64,000 nt of DNA from Glandiceps talaboti (lineage: Eukaryota; Hemichordata; Enteropneusta; Spengelidae), in the NCBI RefSeq assembly GCF_964340395.1, contig NC_135563.1, forward strand, positions 15,098,151 through 15,162,150, in the 5' to 3' direction. This document shows positions 37,701 to 51,500 of this stretch, piece by piece. The notes beneath the pieces are model-generated. The model did no database searches. It was not told the DNA's origin and saw only the letters and a program-made list of their open reading frames with translations. The translations under genes were made by a program, and so were the position numbers. Each line of letters starts with the position of its first letter. The stretch's first letter is position 1.

Positions 37701-39733
37701 TGTCGCTGTCACCTTTCCAATTCCTTCTATTTGTTAAGACTCGATGAAAAGCTGTCTGTTTTATTGCCAAGACGTTATTTATTTTCTTCAAGACACTTTA
37801 TACACTTGTCACATCCATCATACTTCATCCTAGAACAACGACCCTCCTCCTGACTTTATCCGACAACAATGACCCCTCCCTCCACCTGACTTCACCTTAG
37901 AAAACAACCTCTCCATCCTCTCCTGTATTCCACCCTCCTTCATATCACTTTTAATATCAACCTCCCTCCTCCTGGTCATCTACAATCAACCAACCAAAAT
38001 TTTACTGTAATATCCTAAATGACCATCCCCGGCCCTTCCCTCGTTCACCACTTAATATTTTTTGAACATTATCCTTGATTCACCCCTCCTTCTATCCCCT
38101 ACCCTCATTCAACCCCTGTAGTACTGTAATATATTTTATCCTAAAACGTCCCCCCTCCCCTCCCCTCCCCTCCCTCCTCCACATGTCCCCCTCCTCACTC
38201 AACCACTAATCCACAATACTACTTTAGTTTACATCTTGGGGGAGACACTTGAAAAGCCATCTCATCTAATTTCCCTTCCCATACAAATTCCTGTTTAGTC
38301 ACTACAAAATTCATTCAACTAAAACATTTTCTTTTCAGGCAAAAAATGTTATTTTTCAGGCAAAAATTCTTTGCCGTTAATCTATTTTTTCTTTGCCTGT
38401 CATTTCCCAAGGGAAGAATAGAAGATATACTCAGATTTTTAAGTGGTTTCAAACCAAACAAAAAAAATGACAGAAATGAAGAATAATGATTACCGAACTT
38501 AAGAGCCACTTTATTGGTTAAAATTTCCTTCTTCTTCCCCTTATAACCTTGAAAGGCTTACCTAGACCGGAAAAATATTCAATACTATATCGACATGATG
38601 AAGCTCTCTTAGAAATACGATTCAATATATAGTAAAGTCTATGCACTGTCACTAGAGATATTAACATTTGCATGGTAAAAAGATACGCATTTACATTCAT
38701 ATCATCGTATTTTAACAAGACAAAGTTTTCTATAGTCTGTAAAACGTGACCATACTTTTAAAAGTCTTTTGTTTGTTGTTTGTTTAAAGCACCCACTATA
38801 GGCATATTCCCCGAGGCTGATACATTAGTGTTCAATTCTGGGCATCGTAATGTATGCAAGACTACAATGACATTGACCTTTTGTGTAATCTTTTGCCCAC
38901 TTGTATTCATAACATGAAAACAATGAAAATCTTCTCAGAACGTCGAACAAATGCAGGGTTTTATGACTGCTTTCAGAGATCCGACGTAGAGACAGTAAAA
39001 CTGCACCGAGTCTCTAGATGACTGCGATGATGGGGGAGAAGACACTTCGACAGTCAATCAACAAGGTGTTAATGGCAACTCATATGATATCGACAAGATT
39101 GCCTACTTCCAAAGTATTTCGCCTCAGGCATACATTCTCCAGTCCATCTTTTAGCTCTTTAGCCATTTTTACCCTTTTTAATCTATACTATCCGCTCATA
39201 GAAGCTAGTCTCGTCCCATCATGACATACCATTCTGAAATCTGCTAAGAAAGTTTAAAGCTACCGTGACCTTTTCACAGCAAGTCTTTTGTGTATGCCAA
39301 CATTGCCAAGAAAGAAGGCATTAATTCTTTGCAAGGAAATCAAGTTTAATACAAGAAGTGACGACCACAATGACAGTATCTCTTCTCACCACACAACATA
39401 TATACAAAGCTTCCCATCGAGTGACTTTGGCAACATTGAATTATTGTATTTCTTTCAAATATTTCTCCACATGTGTTCAGCTCTTTGCTACAGTTTTAAA
39501 TCCTTGTCGCGTACAAATAATTTGCAATAACGGTCATTAAATAACAGATGACATTTATCATTAGACAGAGAAAAAATTAAACCAAATTGCTTTTAATAAT
39601 TTAACAAACATAAATGACTTTATTGACACACCACCATGTCTATTGGTTAAGTTGACTATGTTAATAACACTTCTTTTCCTTTTGAGAGAAATTCTTGTAC
39701 CAATGCTTTCATATTTTCCTTTCAGCAATTTAT

Positions 39734-39797
<64 letters not shown>

Positions 39798-42550
39798 TGT
39801 GTGTGTGTGTGTGCATATATATATACTATGTACTTCCATGTATTTTAGCAAAACAAGGAAAGAATATACTGTTTCATCATAGTGTCTATAATTTACTTAA
39901 TTGCCATTTTTACGAGAAATTACCTGCACATGGGATTTAATTTTAATTTCATAATTTTCAACTGACCATCTAATCACCTTTACAGTATGGTATGCCGATC
40001 GCTCTCACACAAATCCTTGAAATTATGTAGTTGTGCGTTTTCAGTTTTTGTTAACAAATTATAAATGGATGGCATAAATACAAAATGGTGCTAATATGTG
40101 ACTATTTACAGTCATTTGTCAGTGACAGGTGTAGAGATGACAAATTTGTACCTGTCAATTAAATAGCTAAGTTAGAAGTCCAACAACATCTTCAAGGCTT
40201 GAATCTTAAATACAAATGCAACATTTGCCAAACCACAGCAAGTAATTTGTAGTACAGGATACCAAACTACAGCAAGTAATTTATAGTGTAGAAGACCAAA
40301 CTACAGCAAGTAATTTGTAGTATGGGATACCAAACTACAGTAAGTAATTTGTAGTGTAGAAGACCAAACTACAGCAAGTAATTTGTAGTACAGGATACCA
40401 AACTACAGCAAGTAATTTGTAGTACAGGATACCAAACTACAGCAAGTAATTTGAAGTACAGGATACCAAACTATAGCAAGTAATTTGTAGTACAGGATAC
40501 CAAACTATAGCAAGTAATTTGTAGTACAGGATACCAAACTATAGCAAGTAATTTGTAGTACAGGATACCAAACTATAGCAAGTAATTTGTAGTACAGGAT
40601 ACCAAACTATAGCAAGTAATTTGTAGTACAGGATACCAAACTACAGTAAGTAATTTGTAGTGTAGAAGACCAAACTACAGCAAGTAATTTGTAGTATGGG
40701 ATACCAAACTACAGCAAGTAATTTGGAGTACAAAAGACCAAACTACAGTAAGTAATTTGTAGTATAGAAGTGAAGTCGGCAACAAATGACCATGAGATTG
40801 GTATGAGATTGCTTTGAATATCCCACTCCTTATAAAGATTGGATACTATACAAGGTAGGCATATATTTGTTATCAAGTGAACAGTAAGCCAACTATGTAA
40901 ATTTTAATGACAAATACTAAGTTCAATGAAACGATGAAGCTACAATCATGACTTGAATTGCATTTCACAGAGCCGATCATTGGAAATCAATAACATCACC
41001 AACCTGCCGCACTGCTTCGTTAAATTCATTTCACAACTAATTATTTGTACGTTGCTTTTGATATGACCACCTTGGACAGTTTAAATTTGCTCTATTTGCC
41101 GACATTACTGCAGTAATGCCTGGTCGTAATTGATTCAATTACTGGGTCTATTGACGGATAAGAACAGCGACAAAGGTTTTTTATGATAGACAAAATAAAG
41201 GATTCACACAGCCCGACTCTAAGCACGAATACGCATAAAAAAAATTTAATGTACATGCAGTGAACAATAAGACCCTTGCTTAAATTTTTCTGATAGGATT
41301 TAATGTTAACAACCAGATTTCCATGTTTATTTCTTGTGTTTTAATAAGCGCTTCTGTAGCGGTGTAGTAGCAAAGGCAAAGCCAGCCTATTAAAACACAT
41401 CATGTCTTCTTTTTGGCATTACTGCGCCAAAAATCCTACAAATGTCATTTTGTTTTTTAGCTGATATGAATGAATGAAATTGATTTCACCAGATAACAAA
41501 AATAAGCTACACTTTAAAGAACATACATATGATACAAATATAAAAATACACACTTGTTATCTGATGTGGCCCATGGAAAAAGTTCTGTGGAACTAGTCTT
41601 CTCCATGGCTCGTACATATTTCTACATTTCACAACCGATAATGGCACGCAACGAACTTTACGAAGAAAAGTAAATCAAGCTAATGACAATGAAATGTATT
41701 TATTTGTTGTACATTTCATCAATATGTAGAGGGTATCCCTGGTGAAAAATAAATTGTATTCCATTTCAGCATCATTAAAGGATATCCCCATGTATGAAGT
41801 AAAAATACCTATATGTACATTTCACGTAGAGGTATCCCCAGTGGGGAGGACGAAAACTATTTGTTGCCCATTGCAGCATCATCAGAGGATATCCCATGTA
41901 TTACTAAGTAAAAATACTTATTTGTTGTAAATTTCGTCCATCATTTCGAGGGTATCCCAATGGAAAAAACTTGTAGCCCATTTCAGCAACATTAGAGGGT
42001 ATCCCATGTATGACGTAAAAATTGGCTATTTGTTATACATTTCATCATTTAGTGGACATACCTGTGAAAAATAATTCTAGGTGAAGACGACAATATTGAA
42101 ATTGACTACAGTACAGGTATTGCTATCCCTGAATCCATCAGACATGACACCACTCCTGAAATTGACAGCATTATAATCCAATTAATCAGCCTAACTTCTA
42201 TGTTATTTCACTATTTCTTAGTATTACCAATCAAACGACAACCGTGACATCAACTAATTAAGTTGAAAACTAATTACCAGTCAGGGTTTGTGTAGAAATT
42301 AGATCTCAACTGCGACACAATACATGCCAGCCATTTAAAGGTTAATTAGCAACATGTAATAAACAGCTGCAATTATGCTGAAATATATTCAGCTCATCTG
42401 TTTCAAATAGAAGGGGGAAATTTATACAAAAATATGTTTTGATGATTATCATCCATCAAAATAAATAACTGGTAACTAGTTAAAATATAAAAAAATTTCA
42501 TTGTAAATAATTATTTTATGTGAAGAAAATCTCTTTTGAATGTCTTGAAG

Positions 42551-42599
<49 letters not shown>

Positions 42600-45500
42600 C
42601 ATGCGTGCGTGTCTGTCTGTATGTGAGGATGTACGTACGTATGTATGGGGTGTGTGTCTGTGTGTCTGTATGTATGTATGTACATACATGTATGTATGTA
42701 TGTCTCAATGCATGTAAATTTGTTTTGAAAGTGTCCTTTCAGTCAGTCTGTCTGTGCGCTTTTTTTCAAGTTGATGTGATATTTCTGTCAAAATATCTCT
42801 TAGAAGACCGAGTTCACTATCAAAAGCCTTAGAAGACCGATAGCAACCTAGATGAAATTGGAGATTGAGGACTTGATTAATTGTTCCGATGACAAAAACA
42901 GGAAAGTCATTTCCATTTCAAATACAAAACTAAAAACGTTGAGAAATGTTTGATGAATGAGTGGATCCGTACAAGTGTCACTATTCTATTCACAGTTTTA
43001 TACCACACTGACAGAGAGAAAAATGACAAAGTAGAACACAGAAGGGAAATCATACTTGACTGATAGTGTGCTCTCTTGTGGCTACACACTCTTTCTTTCT
43101 CTTTTTGTTCTACACTCCCATGGGACAACTGTATTATAAATTGAATAGCGATCACGAAAATGAATGCCCTCGATTCTTTCATCTTTGTTTACTTTCTGAG
43201 GGAAATTGATTGATCAATTTGACTCGGCTATCTTGTCATAATACAAATCCCAAGTTGAGTGTGTTTCTGCATTTCTGACAGCAAATTCTAAACGATGGCA
43301 TGCATAAAGCTGGCCTCTCCTGACTGAACAGTACTAAACAACAACTGTGGGGGTTTCGGTGAACTAAATACAGGTCTCCCATCAATGGGAGAAGTTGAAA
43401 TGTTAATGATTTCTACTAAGTACAAGGACTACACAGTGTTTTATTTAAGGGCGGTAAGTAGGTAAAATCTACCGGGGTTCCCACATCATTTTACCGGGGT
43501 TCCCCACCAAAACTATGATACATTGCATGGGAAGCACTACCAGTTTTACCTCTTTCCCCCTTTCTGTTACCGGGGTTCCCAAACCTTAGCAAAAACACTG
43601 CTACAGAGGTTACACTGAACGTAAAACAGTCTACCACAAAATTTTACATTGTTTACAAAAATGTCAAAATTGACTGAAAAATAGCGAACGACTATGGAAG
43701 GTTTGGCTGAACTGAAATACTGGTCTTCCATCGATAAGTAATATTGAATCGCGGCTGACTGGTATATCTAGTGAAGTTACACAAAATGAAAAACAAGTCT
43801 GCAACAAAATTTTACATAATTTCAATTGCTTGATATGTTCTGAATTTATCATATTCATGCATACCACCACCATGGCATGACGTTGTAAGGGTGTGGACAA
43901 CTGCAGTAACACAAACAGGGTAAAATTTAGACAAATTTCTGACACATTCCAAATTATGGGAACTCGATGATAAAAAGACTTGCAGTTTTACATCAATGCA
44001 AAAATACCAAAAGAAATCAGAAAGAATCAAGGAAAGAAAGTCGCAACTTACAAACAAACAAATGATTGGGAAACAAAACTGACGTATACGATCTAAAGAG
44101 TAGCAAAAATGACCGAAATCAGCAAAACATTACTGCTATAAAAATCTTATCCAGAGATTGTTGACACAGATAATAGCTATAGCTTTGGAAACTGTTCTCT
44201 GAGCAAGGCACTGGGGAACATCTAAACTTGTCATCAACATTTTTCCTAAGGAAATAACGATGCAATGGCTGTACTCCAAAACAGTTTCAGTTTCTTATCA
44301 CTACTTCCGTAATCCTTGTCTTTCCCTTCAACATCGTCACCATCGGCAACGGTTATAAACCCGGCACTAATAACATCATCTATATCACTGTCCTCATAAT
44401 TATTCTAATCCACAAAATATCATTATCATTTGCATACATTCCTGTCTCGACCAATAGTTATTTAATTTATAACTTCCTTCTGCAGGCTGTGTTGCCAGGG
44501 TCCTTCTCCAAAACGCAGCCTGGTATGATATATCACTTATCGAATAAATTATACTATGTGTCTATGTTAATAATAGAAATAAACCAAGTCACTGGTACGA
44601 AAAACTTTCCACAATCCCCCATCATACTCATCATCGCTTCCATGGCGACCAAACAGATAAACTCCTCAAAACAGCATTTCCATCCCGTTGTCATGGTTAT
44701 GCGACATAAATTTCTCCCCTCATCAATATCATAATCGCCTTAGGACAATTACAATGGCATTGAGAATTCTGCAATGCCATCAATATGTTAGAGAGAGAGA
44801 AAGAAGAAGAGAGAGAGATGGCATTAATTTTGTGATAATAACAACAATGTAGTGAAGCAAGATACATGTAACGATGGTACAACTCATAATGATCTTTTTT
44901 GCCATCGTCAGTAAGTCTGTCATTTGGAGAGGTTTTTTTTCAAGCTCTGTTAGAGCAGATGAGAGTGGAAAAGAGACACCTATCAAATATTTATGCAGAT
45001 ACATAATCTAACTGCTTTTATTCCAAGGTTGATGGCAGCTAGTTATTGTACTTACATGCATTTATAAAGCCACTGGCTGAAGGTAATCACTGTCGCGTGT
45101 ACGGAAAAGATACACGCACCGACAAGACGACAAAAACAAGCTGATCTTGACAACATTAGAAACTGTGCAATCATCCACTAACTTCTACTGCCATGATCTG
45201 CTATATCCTTCGATGGATACTGAAATCAAATAACTCCCCTACTCGCTTGCTTTTCACAAATAATTGACGATTTGAAGGGATAATAACAAATTTGAAATGT
45301 CACCTTCCACAATTTTTAAGTTCTTTCCTGTAAATTAGAATGGATTTATCTCTTCTGGGAAGAAGATATGATACCAAAAGTGCAAACCTACCATGTTGTT
45401 CACAAGTACACATGTACATGTACGTGAAAGACTATTTTAAGTATTTACACATCACATACGCACTAATTATACATTAATGATTTACTTCCATCAAATATCA

Positions 45501-48500
45501 TTCGTTTTCAATTTGCCAGGTATATGTGTGTGCACGTGTGTATGTGTGTGTGTGCACGTGTGTATGTGTATGTATGTGTATTTGTGTACACATGTATGCA
45601 AGTATACAGTATAGGTGTGGTGTTACAGTTTTTGCAATTTGTATCTCAGCCATGATGACATCACTTCAATGTTTAAAATTCTTTCAGTGATTCACCCTAT
45701 AATACATTAATTTTTCAAACTATCCATAGTTCACCTTATGAAATGAATTCCCATTCATAACCGTTAACCAACTATATCACCATTCATAACCAAATATTTC
45801 ACCATATTTCTCATGTAACTACTGGCAAGCCAGTCAGACACCCAACTACAAACACCAAGTTTCTAATCAATATGACACAACAATCTAAAATATGCTTTCA
45901 TCTGGCACATCATATTGTAACAAAGATTAATGTGTTCACTATACACACGGTAATAGCAAAGCTGTATCTATTCACAAAAATGGCAGGTACAGAATGACTG
46001 ATGTCTGCCATGTTACGACCTTTGCAGTTTTACTAAAACATATGTCGGTACTCCTGGCTTTAAATGTTGAAAAGCTCCCAACAGAAGTAAAACTACGATT
46101 TTATCATGTTAATTTATCATTTTCATACGGGCATCACTCTTGACAAGCTCAGGGACCTTACAAACTGTTACAAACCCTTCAAATTCAACTCTAATTTTAT
46201 ATGTAAACTGGCAGTTGGTGCAAATTGTATTACCCTTGCAGCAAGTTATTTCTTTCTCTTAAAATGTTTCAAGAGTAGAGAATTGTCCCTAGATACAAAT
46301 TATTATATGCCGACAGCTACTCTGGTGACAATCCGGGATATTTGATAATCCTTTTCTTCTCCGTATCCTCGGGCAAACACGGACACACTATTAGATTCAA
46401 CCTACCATTCTGAAATGCAAGCAAGCCACTCTGCCATGTTGGATAAGTGTCATTGTCACAGTATGATAAGTCAGTGCAAGCACCTATGCTACACATGTAT
46501 ATATGGACACCCATTACTACATCCCCCACAGCTAAATCCATGTAAGTTCACAGCAGACCCTTGCACAACACTCCGTCCACTATAGCTAAATCCATGTTAG
46601 TTCACAGCAAAACCAGTGTTTTTATTAAGGGCAATAACTTGGTAAAATCTACCTGAGTTCTCCTGTCATTTTACCAAAGTTCCCCACCAAAACTATAGTA
46701 TATTGAAACTACATGTATGTCAGTATATCAGATTCCCCTTCCTGTTAACAGCGTTCCCAGCCCTTCACAAAAACATACAAAACTTTGGCACTACTGAATT
46801 CAAATCACTCCATCCCTACAGGTAAATTCACGTTAGTTCACAGCAAAACCTTGGCATTGCAGAATTCTCAATTGAGGGCATGAATAATTTTGTTAATAAT
46901 ACTATTTGACAGTGATTCCTTTACAATAGCACAAAGTAGTTGAACCACAATGTGACATAATTAGTTGAGATGTACAAAGGAAGTCTAACAGGTTATAAAG
47001 TTGTTTAAAGTACCTGTAGCAGGCATATAATTTAATTATTACACCAATGGAAAAAGTTGTTGTGAGAGATAATCTTTCACAACACTCCAAAAACCAAAGT
47101 TTATGTGCAAAACTAAAGACTAGAATGTTTTCATGACATATTATTCACGCAACACAGTTCATGAACTTATGATCGTGAGCATCTCTTCTTCTTGGAATAG
47201 CTGGAGCACAAAACAACACACCTGGATTTCATATGTCCAGTGAAATCCATTGTCAGGTTTATGTCCCTTTGAAGTAAAAAAACGGAAACCTGTACCCTGC
47301 AACAAGGATTACGCTGTTGGATAAGATTGCAGAAAATCCTTCCAAGCTCATTTATTTCAATGCTCGTAGAAAAATCCTCAGCTACAATTCCTGACCCCTT
47401 TTCAGCTCATTAACCATACTCCTTTTCACAAAGCATAAAAGTCTACATCATTCCTACAACGAATCCTATAATATGTGATAAATGAATACACCCTATCTCT
47501 TAACATCTAACAGTGTAACTGAGAAAGCAGAGAAGAAATTATGCTGAAAAATGAAACCTTGGCGCCGAGAGTTAGAGTAGAATCACATAGCGCATTAATG
47601 TGAGTGAATGCAATGAGGATGTATGGTAGCCACAGGCTTGATAGTGGGTGTCATCATGATCAAACAATCATGAATCTTATCAGCAAAAGGTCACAACACC
47701 GATGTCTTCATACATGTTTGTAAATTCTTCAATCTCGTTTTCGAAATTTAAAACAAGTAAATGTTTCACGGCAGTTTTTAGTTGTCGTTTAAAGACCTGA
47801 TCAGTGGAATGATTTTCTTTGATTCTTTCACTCCTACAGTTCCCAATTAAAACAATATATCATAACCGTGACGTGAGCTTTTTGCTCCAACATTTACAAT
47901 CGGTATGACGTGAGTTCAAGTATCTTTTTTTTTCTCGTTTGTGATGCAATGACTTAGATGTTTGTCAATGCCAAATGCCAGTACAATAAACCATGCTGCA
48001 ACTATTACCAAGAGTTATGCTCCAAATCATCAGAACTTACAGAAGACAGAATCATGACATATTGAAAGGGGATTCTCCCCCATAAAGGCCTCGTCCGCAA
48101 TGAAGCAATCACACATTCTAAGTTGTGTGTCACTTGTAGAAGTCTAGTCAACAAGCTAGAGAGAGTACTTGAAACTAATAAACTATGCACAATACATTCC
48201 TTGTAACTCTCTCTACTTCAATTTCCTTTCAGTTACAACTGTTATGAAATGTAGCGTGGTACACACACCAATTTACACATTGCTGTATTGTCATCTCCTG
48301 TAGACTCATATCCTTTTTCACATTCTCTCTTGATTTCCTTTTCCAGAATCAGCAACACAGAGCATTGCCATGACAACAAGAGTGCAAACATATCGCAAAC
48401 AAGACCAGTGCATAGTGTTAATGCTGGGATTGTCTCGGAGAATTGTGATAATTTAGGGACCATCTACTCACATCACAGAGAGCACGAAGACAGACTGGTA

Positions 48501-51500
48501 CTGTGGTAGCAAACACAATGCTCTTTAATTTGTATGAAGCTTTCTGAGGCAGTCATTCAAGTTAAACCCAGCACAAACTCCTGCTCATTTTCTTTAAAAG
48601 GCAGTCTGCTTACGTCAAACGGAAAGACAGAAAACAGAACAGTGAACAAGCATGGTAATTTGCAGTCCTCGTTTCTAAAGCCGTAATTTTAGCGAGAGAG
48701 AAAACGGAGACGAAAAATAGCAGCTATTTGTTGTTGTAATTGTTTAAGGTAATTTTCCGGTAATGGTAAGGTAAGCTCTATGGTCATTAGTTCCAGTAAC
48801 TGTAATAAATTCTTCAAATACAACTCAACTCTGTTGCTGATTGGATTCAATCACTAAATGCATATCAAGAGGAAGTTGGGAACAATCCCTTCAAATCCCT
48901 TATTTATTCTGAATAGGAAAGCAGCAGACTGCTTCCTAAACTAGTTCACTTTACCTTAAATGCCAATCTCAATTAATTGTTTTCCAGCATCTGCTCTTCC
49001 CCATTTCCATTCTGATGTTAAAAAGACCTGTAATATGTCGTGACTAAATATTCAAACTCATCCTGAGCATTTAGCAATCTCTTATAAAAACTAACATTGC
49101 AGAAAATGCAACATTTTCATTTCCACTTTGTACTTGGCTATCAGCATAGAATGGCAATAAACCCTGAAACTTTTGCCATTCGCAAAAACTCCAACCTATT
49201 CTCAGTTAAAATAAATTTAAAAAATCTGGGGTCACCAAACAAATTTTTGAAATACAGGTCGAAATGATATCAAAATTCAGCCTTTTAGAATCCAATATGG
49301 CCACCAAATCCAATATGGCCACTGAATACTGTGTAATAACTCTATGAGGAAAATAAATGATTTCCGTGAAAAAGCATCATGAATCGTCACATTTCTTTTA
49401 TTATTTCAAGAGGACCAGGAACAAGCTTTCACAGAGCAAACTTTGAAGAAAGCTTAAGAACTTTGATTTACAAGGAAATTAGGCTCTGAGGCACATATTC
49501 TACCTTAATAAAAAAATAAGTGAATGCATTTAGATAGGTTATAAAAATTGGGAAACAGTCTATGCACATATGGGTTGTAAAAATTGTCAAGTTTGATGTT
49601 AGCATACACTATAAATTCAAATGAACAGAAGAACTTGTTTCGCATGAGAGAAAATACATGAGAAAATACATTTCCATTTTCATGAAAATGTTGACAATAT
49701 GAACATAATCCAAAACAGTAACACTTTTTGTAGCTATGAATTTTTGTTCTTAGGTTTCTGCCAATGGATTGGAATAAGGACATTAGAGTCGATATGAGCA
49801 AGGGAATTCGGGTAGAACAGGATTTTTACTTGAAATATTAAGAAGGGAATGGCTACGTGGTGAAACATGATTAGAAAGTAATTTTGATATCACTCCATAT
49901 AGAAAGATTACCATTCTGATTTAGAGCTGAAATAAAGTTGGAATTTACATAAAATTTAGAGGGGGAAAAAACTTTTGTTCAAGTACATTTGGTTGGAAAG
50001 TGTTGAAGTTGAAATTTGCAAAGAACCTACAAAAACACTAAATTGTCTGAATAATTTTTAGGCGGGAAGATGTTACAGACTATGATCGATTTATAGGTTA
50101 ACTTTGATACAACAATGGATGACAGCACAACTGAGAAACTCTTGCCCTTTGACCTTCTGTTCTAAGGTAAAAAGATCACAACAGCTTATACTTTCAATAC
50201 TTCCATAATGCCATCACATTTGATCAATGAAGTACCAAATACCAGTAACACAAATAAAAAAAATCTAGTTTTTCTCTCAATCCAATATTTGACCTCATTT
50301 CAGAAGGATATTTATCCTTAACGGAAAGTAGAAATGTTATGCAGACGTAAGGGCCAGCTGCTGTCCACTTCAAAAATAAACCATTTTGTCACATTCTTGA
50401 CAGAGATTTTCATTGAACCTACAGAACAGCTATATCTGTATCACATTCAGGCATTAGCATTCCTAATGTCTTTGGACTTGATAGACTCTAGATGGTGCTT
50501 TGAGTCATTTGATTCCTTGGACAGGAAGAGAGCTACAAATGTATGACACTGGAATCGAACTGCAGGTGCTTCCATCCATGTCAGAATTTTAATATGAAAT
50601 ACTCAAAGGGGAAACGATATATCTTGGCAGATTGATCTCAAGTTTAATGCAGAGTAAAAGCTTTCATGCCAGCCTCGAATGCCAACAGTCGGTACAGAGG
50701 AAATTAAGTAAAATCCTACATCCTATCCAGCCTGTACGCAAACTTGACAAGAATTCTTAACAAGGAGGCAATAACAAGACAGTGTGTGTAAGCTCTGAAA
50801 GATTGATGGAGCCATGTCAAGAGTTCATGGAAGAGCTACACTTCTGTGGAATGAGTTCGGCTCTTGGCACACTCAAATCATGCTCATAAAATTGTAACTT
50901 CAAGAGAAGCACTGCAAAATCACGGCAACAAAAGCCCACAGCTATGTGCTTTGGGCTCCATGTACTTGCAAATACATCTAATAATATGCAGTGTCATGAT
51001 TCGGGCAGGATTGGAGCGCCCCAGTGCCTTTCACACATCTTGGAACAGTCAGATTGGCTGACTGTGATGCATGGACGCTTACACTTCAACCATCAAAGAA
51101 TAATCAACTCTGAAACGCTGACGATTCCTCTCTCGCAAAGCAAGGTCCATTTCACTCAACTCTATTTAATAATATATAAATAACTTTATCATTCATAAAT
51201 TATGCAAGTGTGGCTTCAATAATATATATAAATTACACTGGCAAACGTGCCATTAATCATATAGCTGTTTCGTTACATCAACTGTGTTTTCTGAATGGTA
51301 CCACAGACAATATTTCAAAATGGACAAAAAATTTATAGCTTAGGTCAAAACACAAATTTTCACTTATGGAATTATAACTTTGTAAATTGAATCTGGTTTG
51401 GACATGTTACCTTTCATTGTTCCAAGTGAAGTGAGATCTCATACCAAAACATCCCCTAAAACAAGGTGTGAATGCTTTTAAACCACACATTCAGCACTGA

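Noticed and set aside
40230-40775. Regular 34-bp direct repeats resembling a CRISPR array
   Set aside because: Units are contiguous with no unique spacers, and the context is a eukaryotic intron.
49300-49330. Repeated tccaatatggccac resembling YY1/SRF sites
   Set aside because: Only two adjacent copies in AT-rich intron; similar caatatggc strings occur elsewhere (32392, 58360) without consistent context.
50500-50600. tRNA B-box-like agttcgattcc on the minus strand
   Set aside because: The T-stem does not pair and no A box or acceptor stem is found at suitable spacing.
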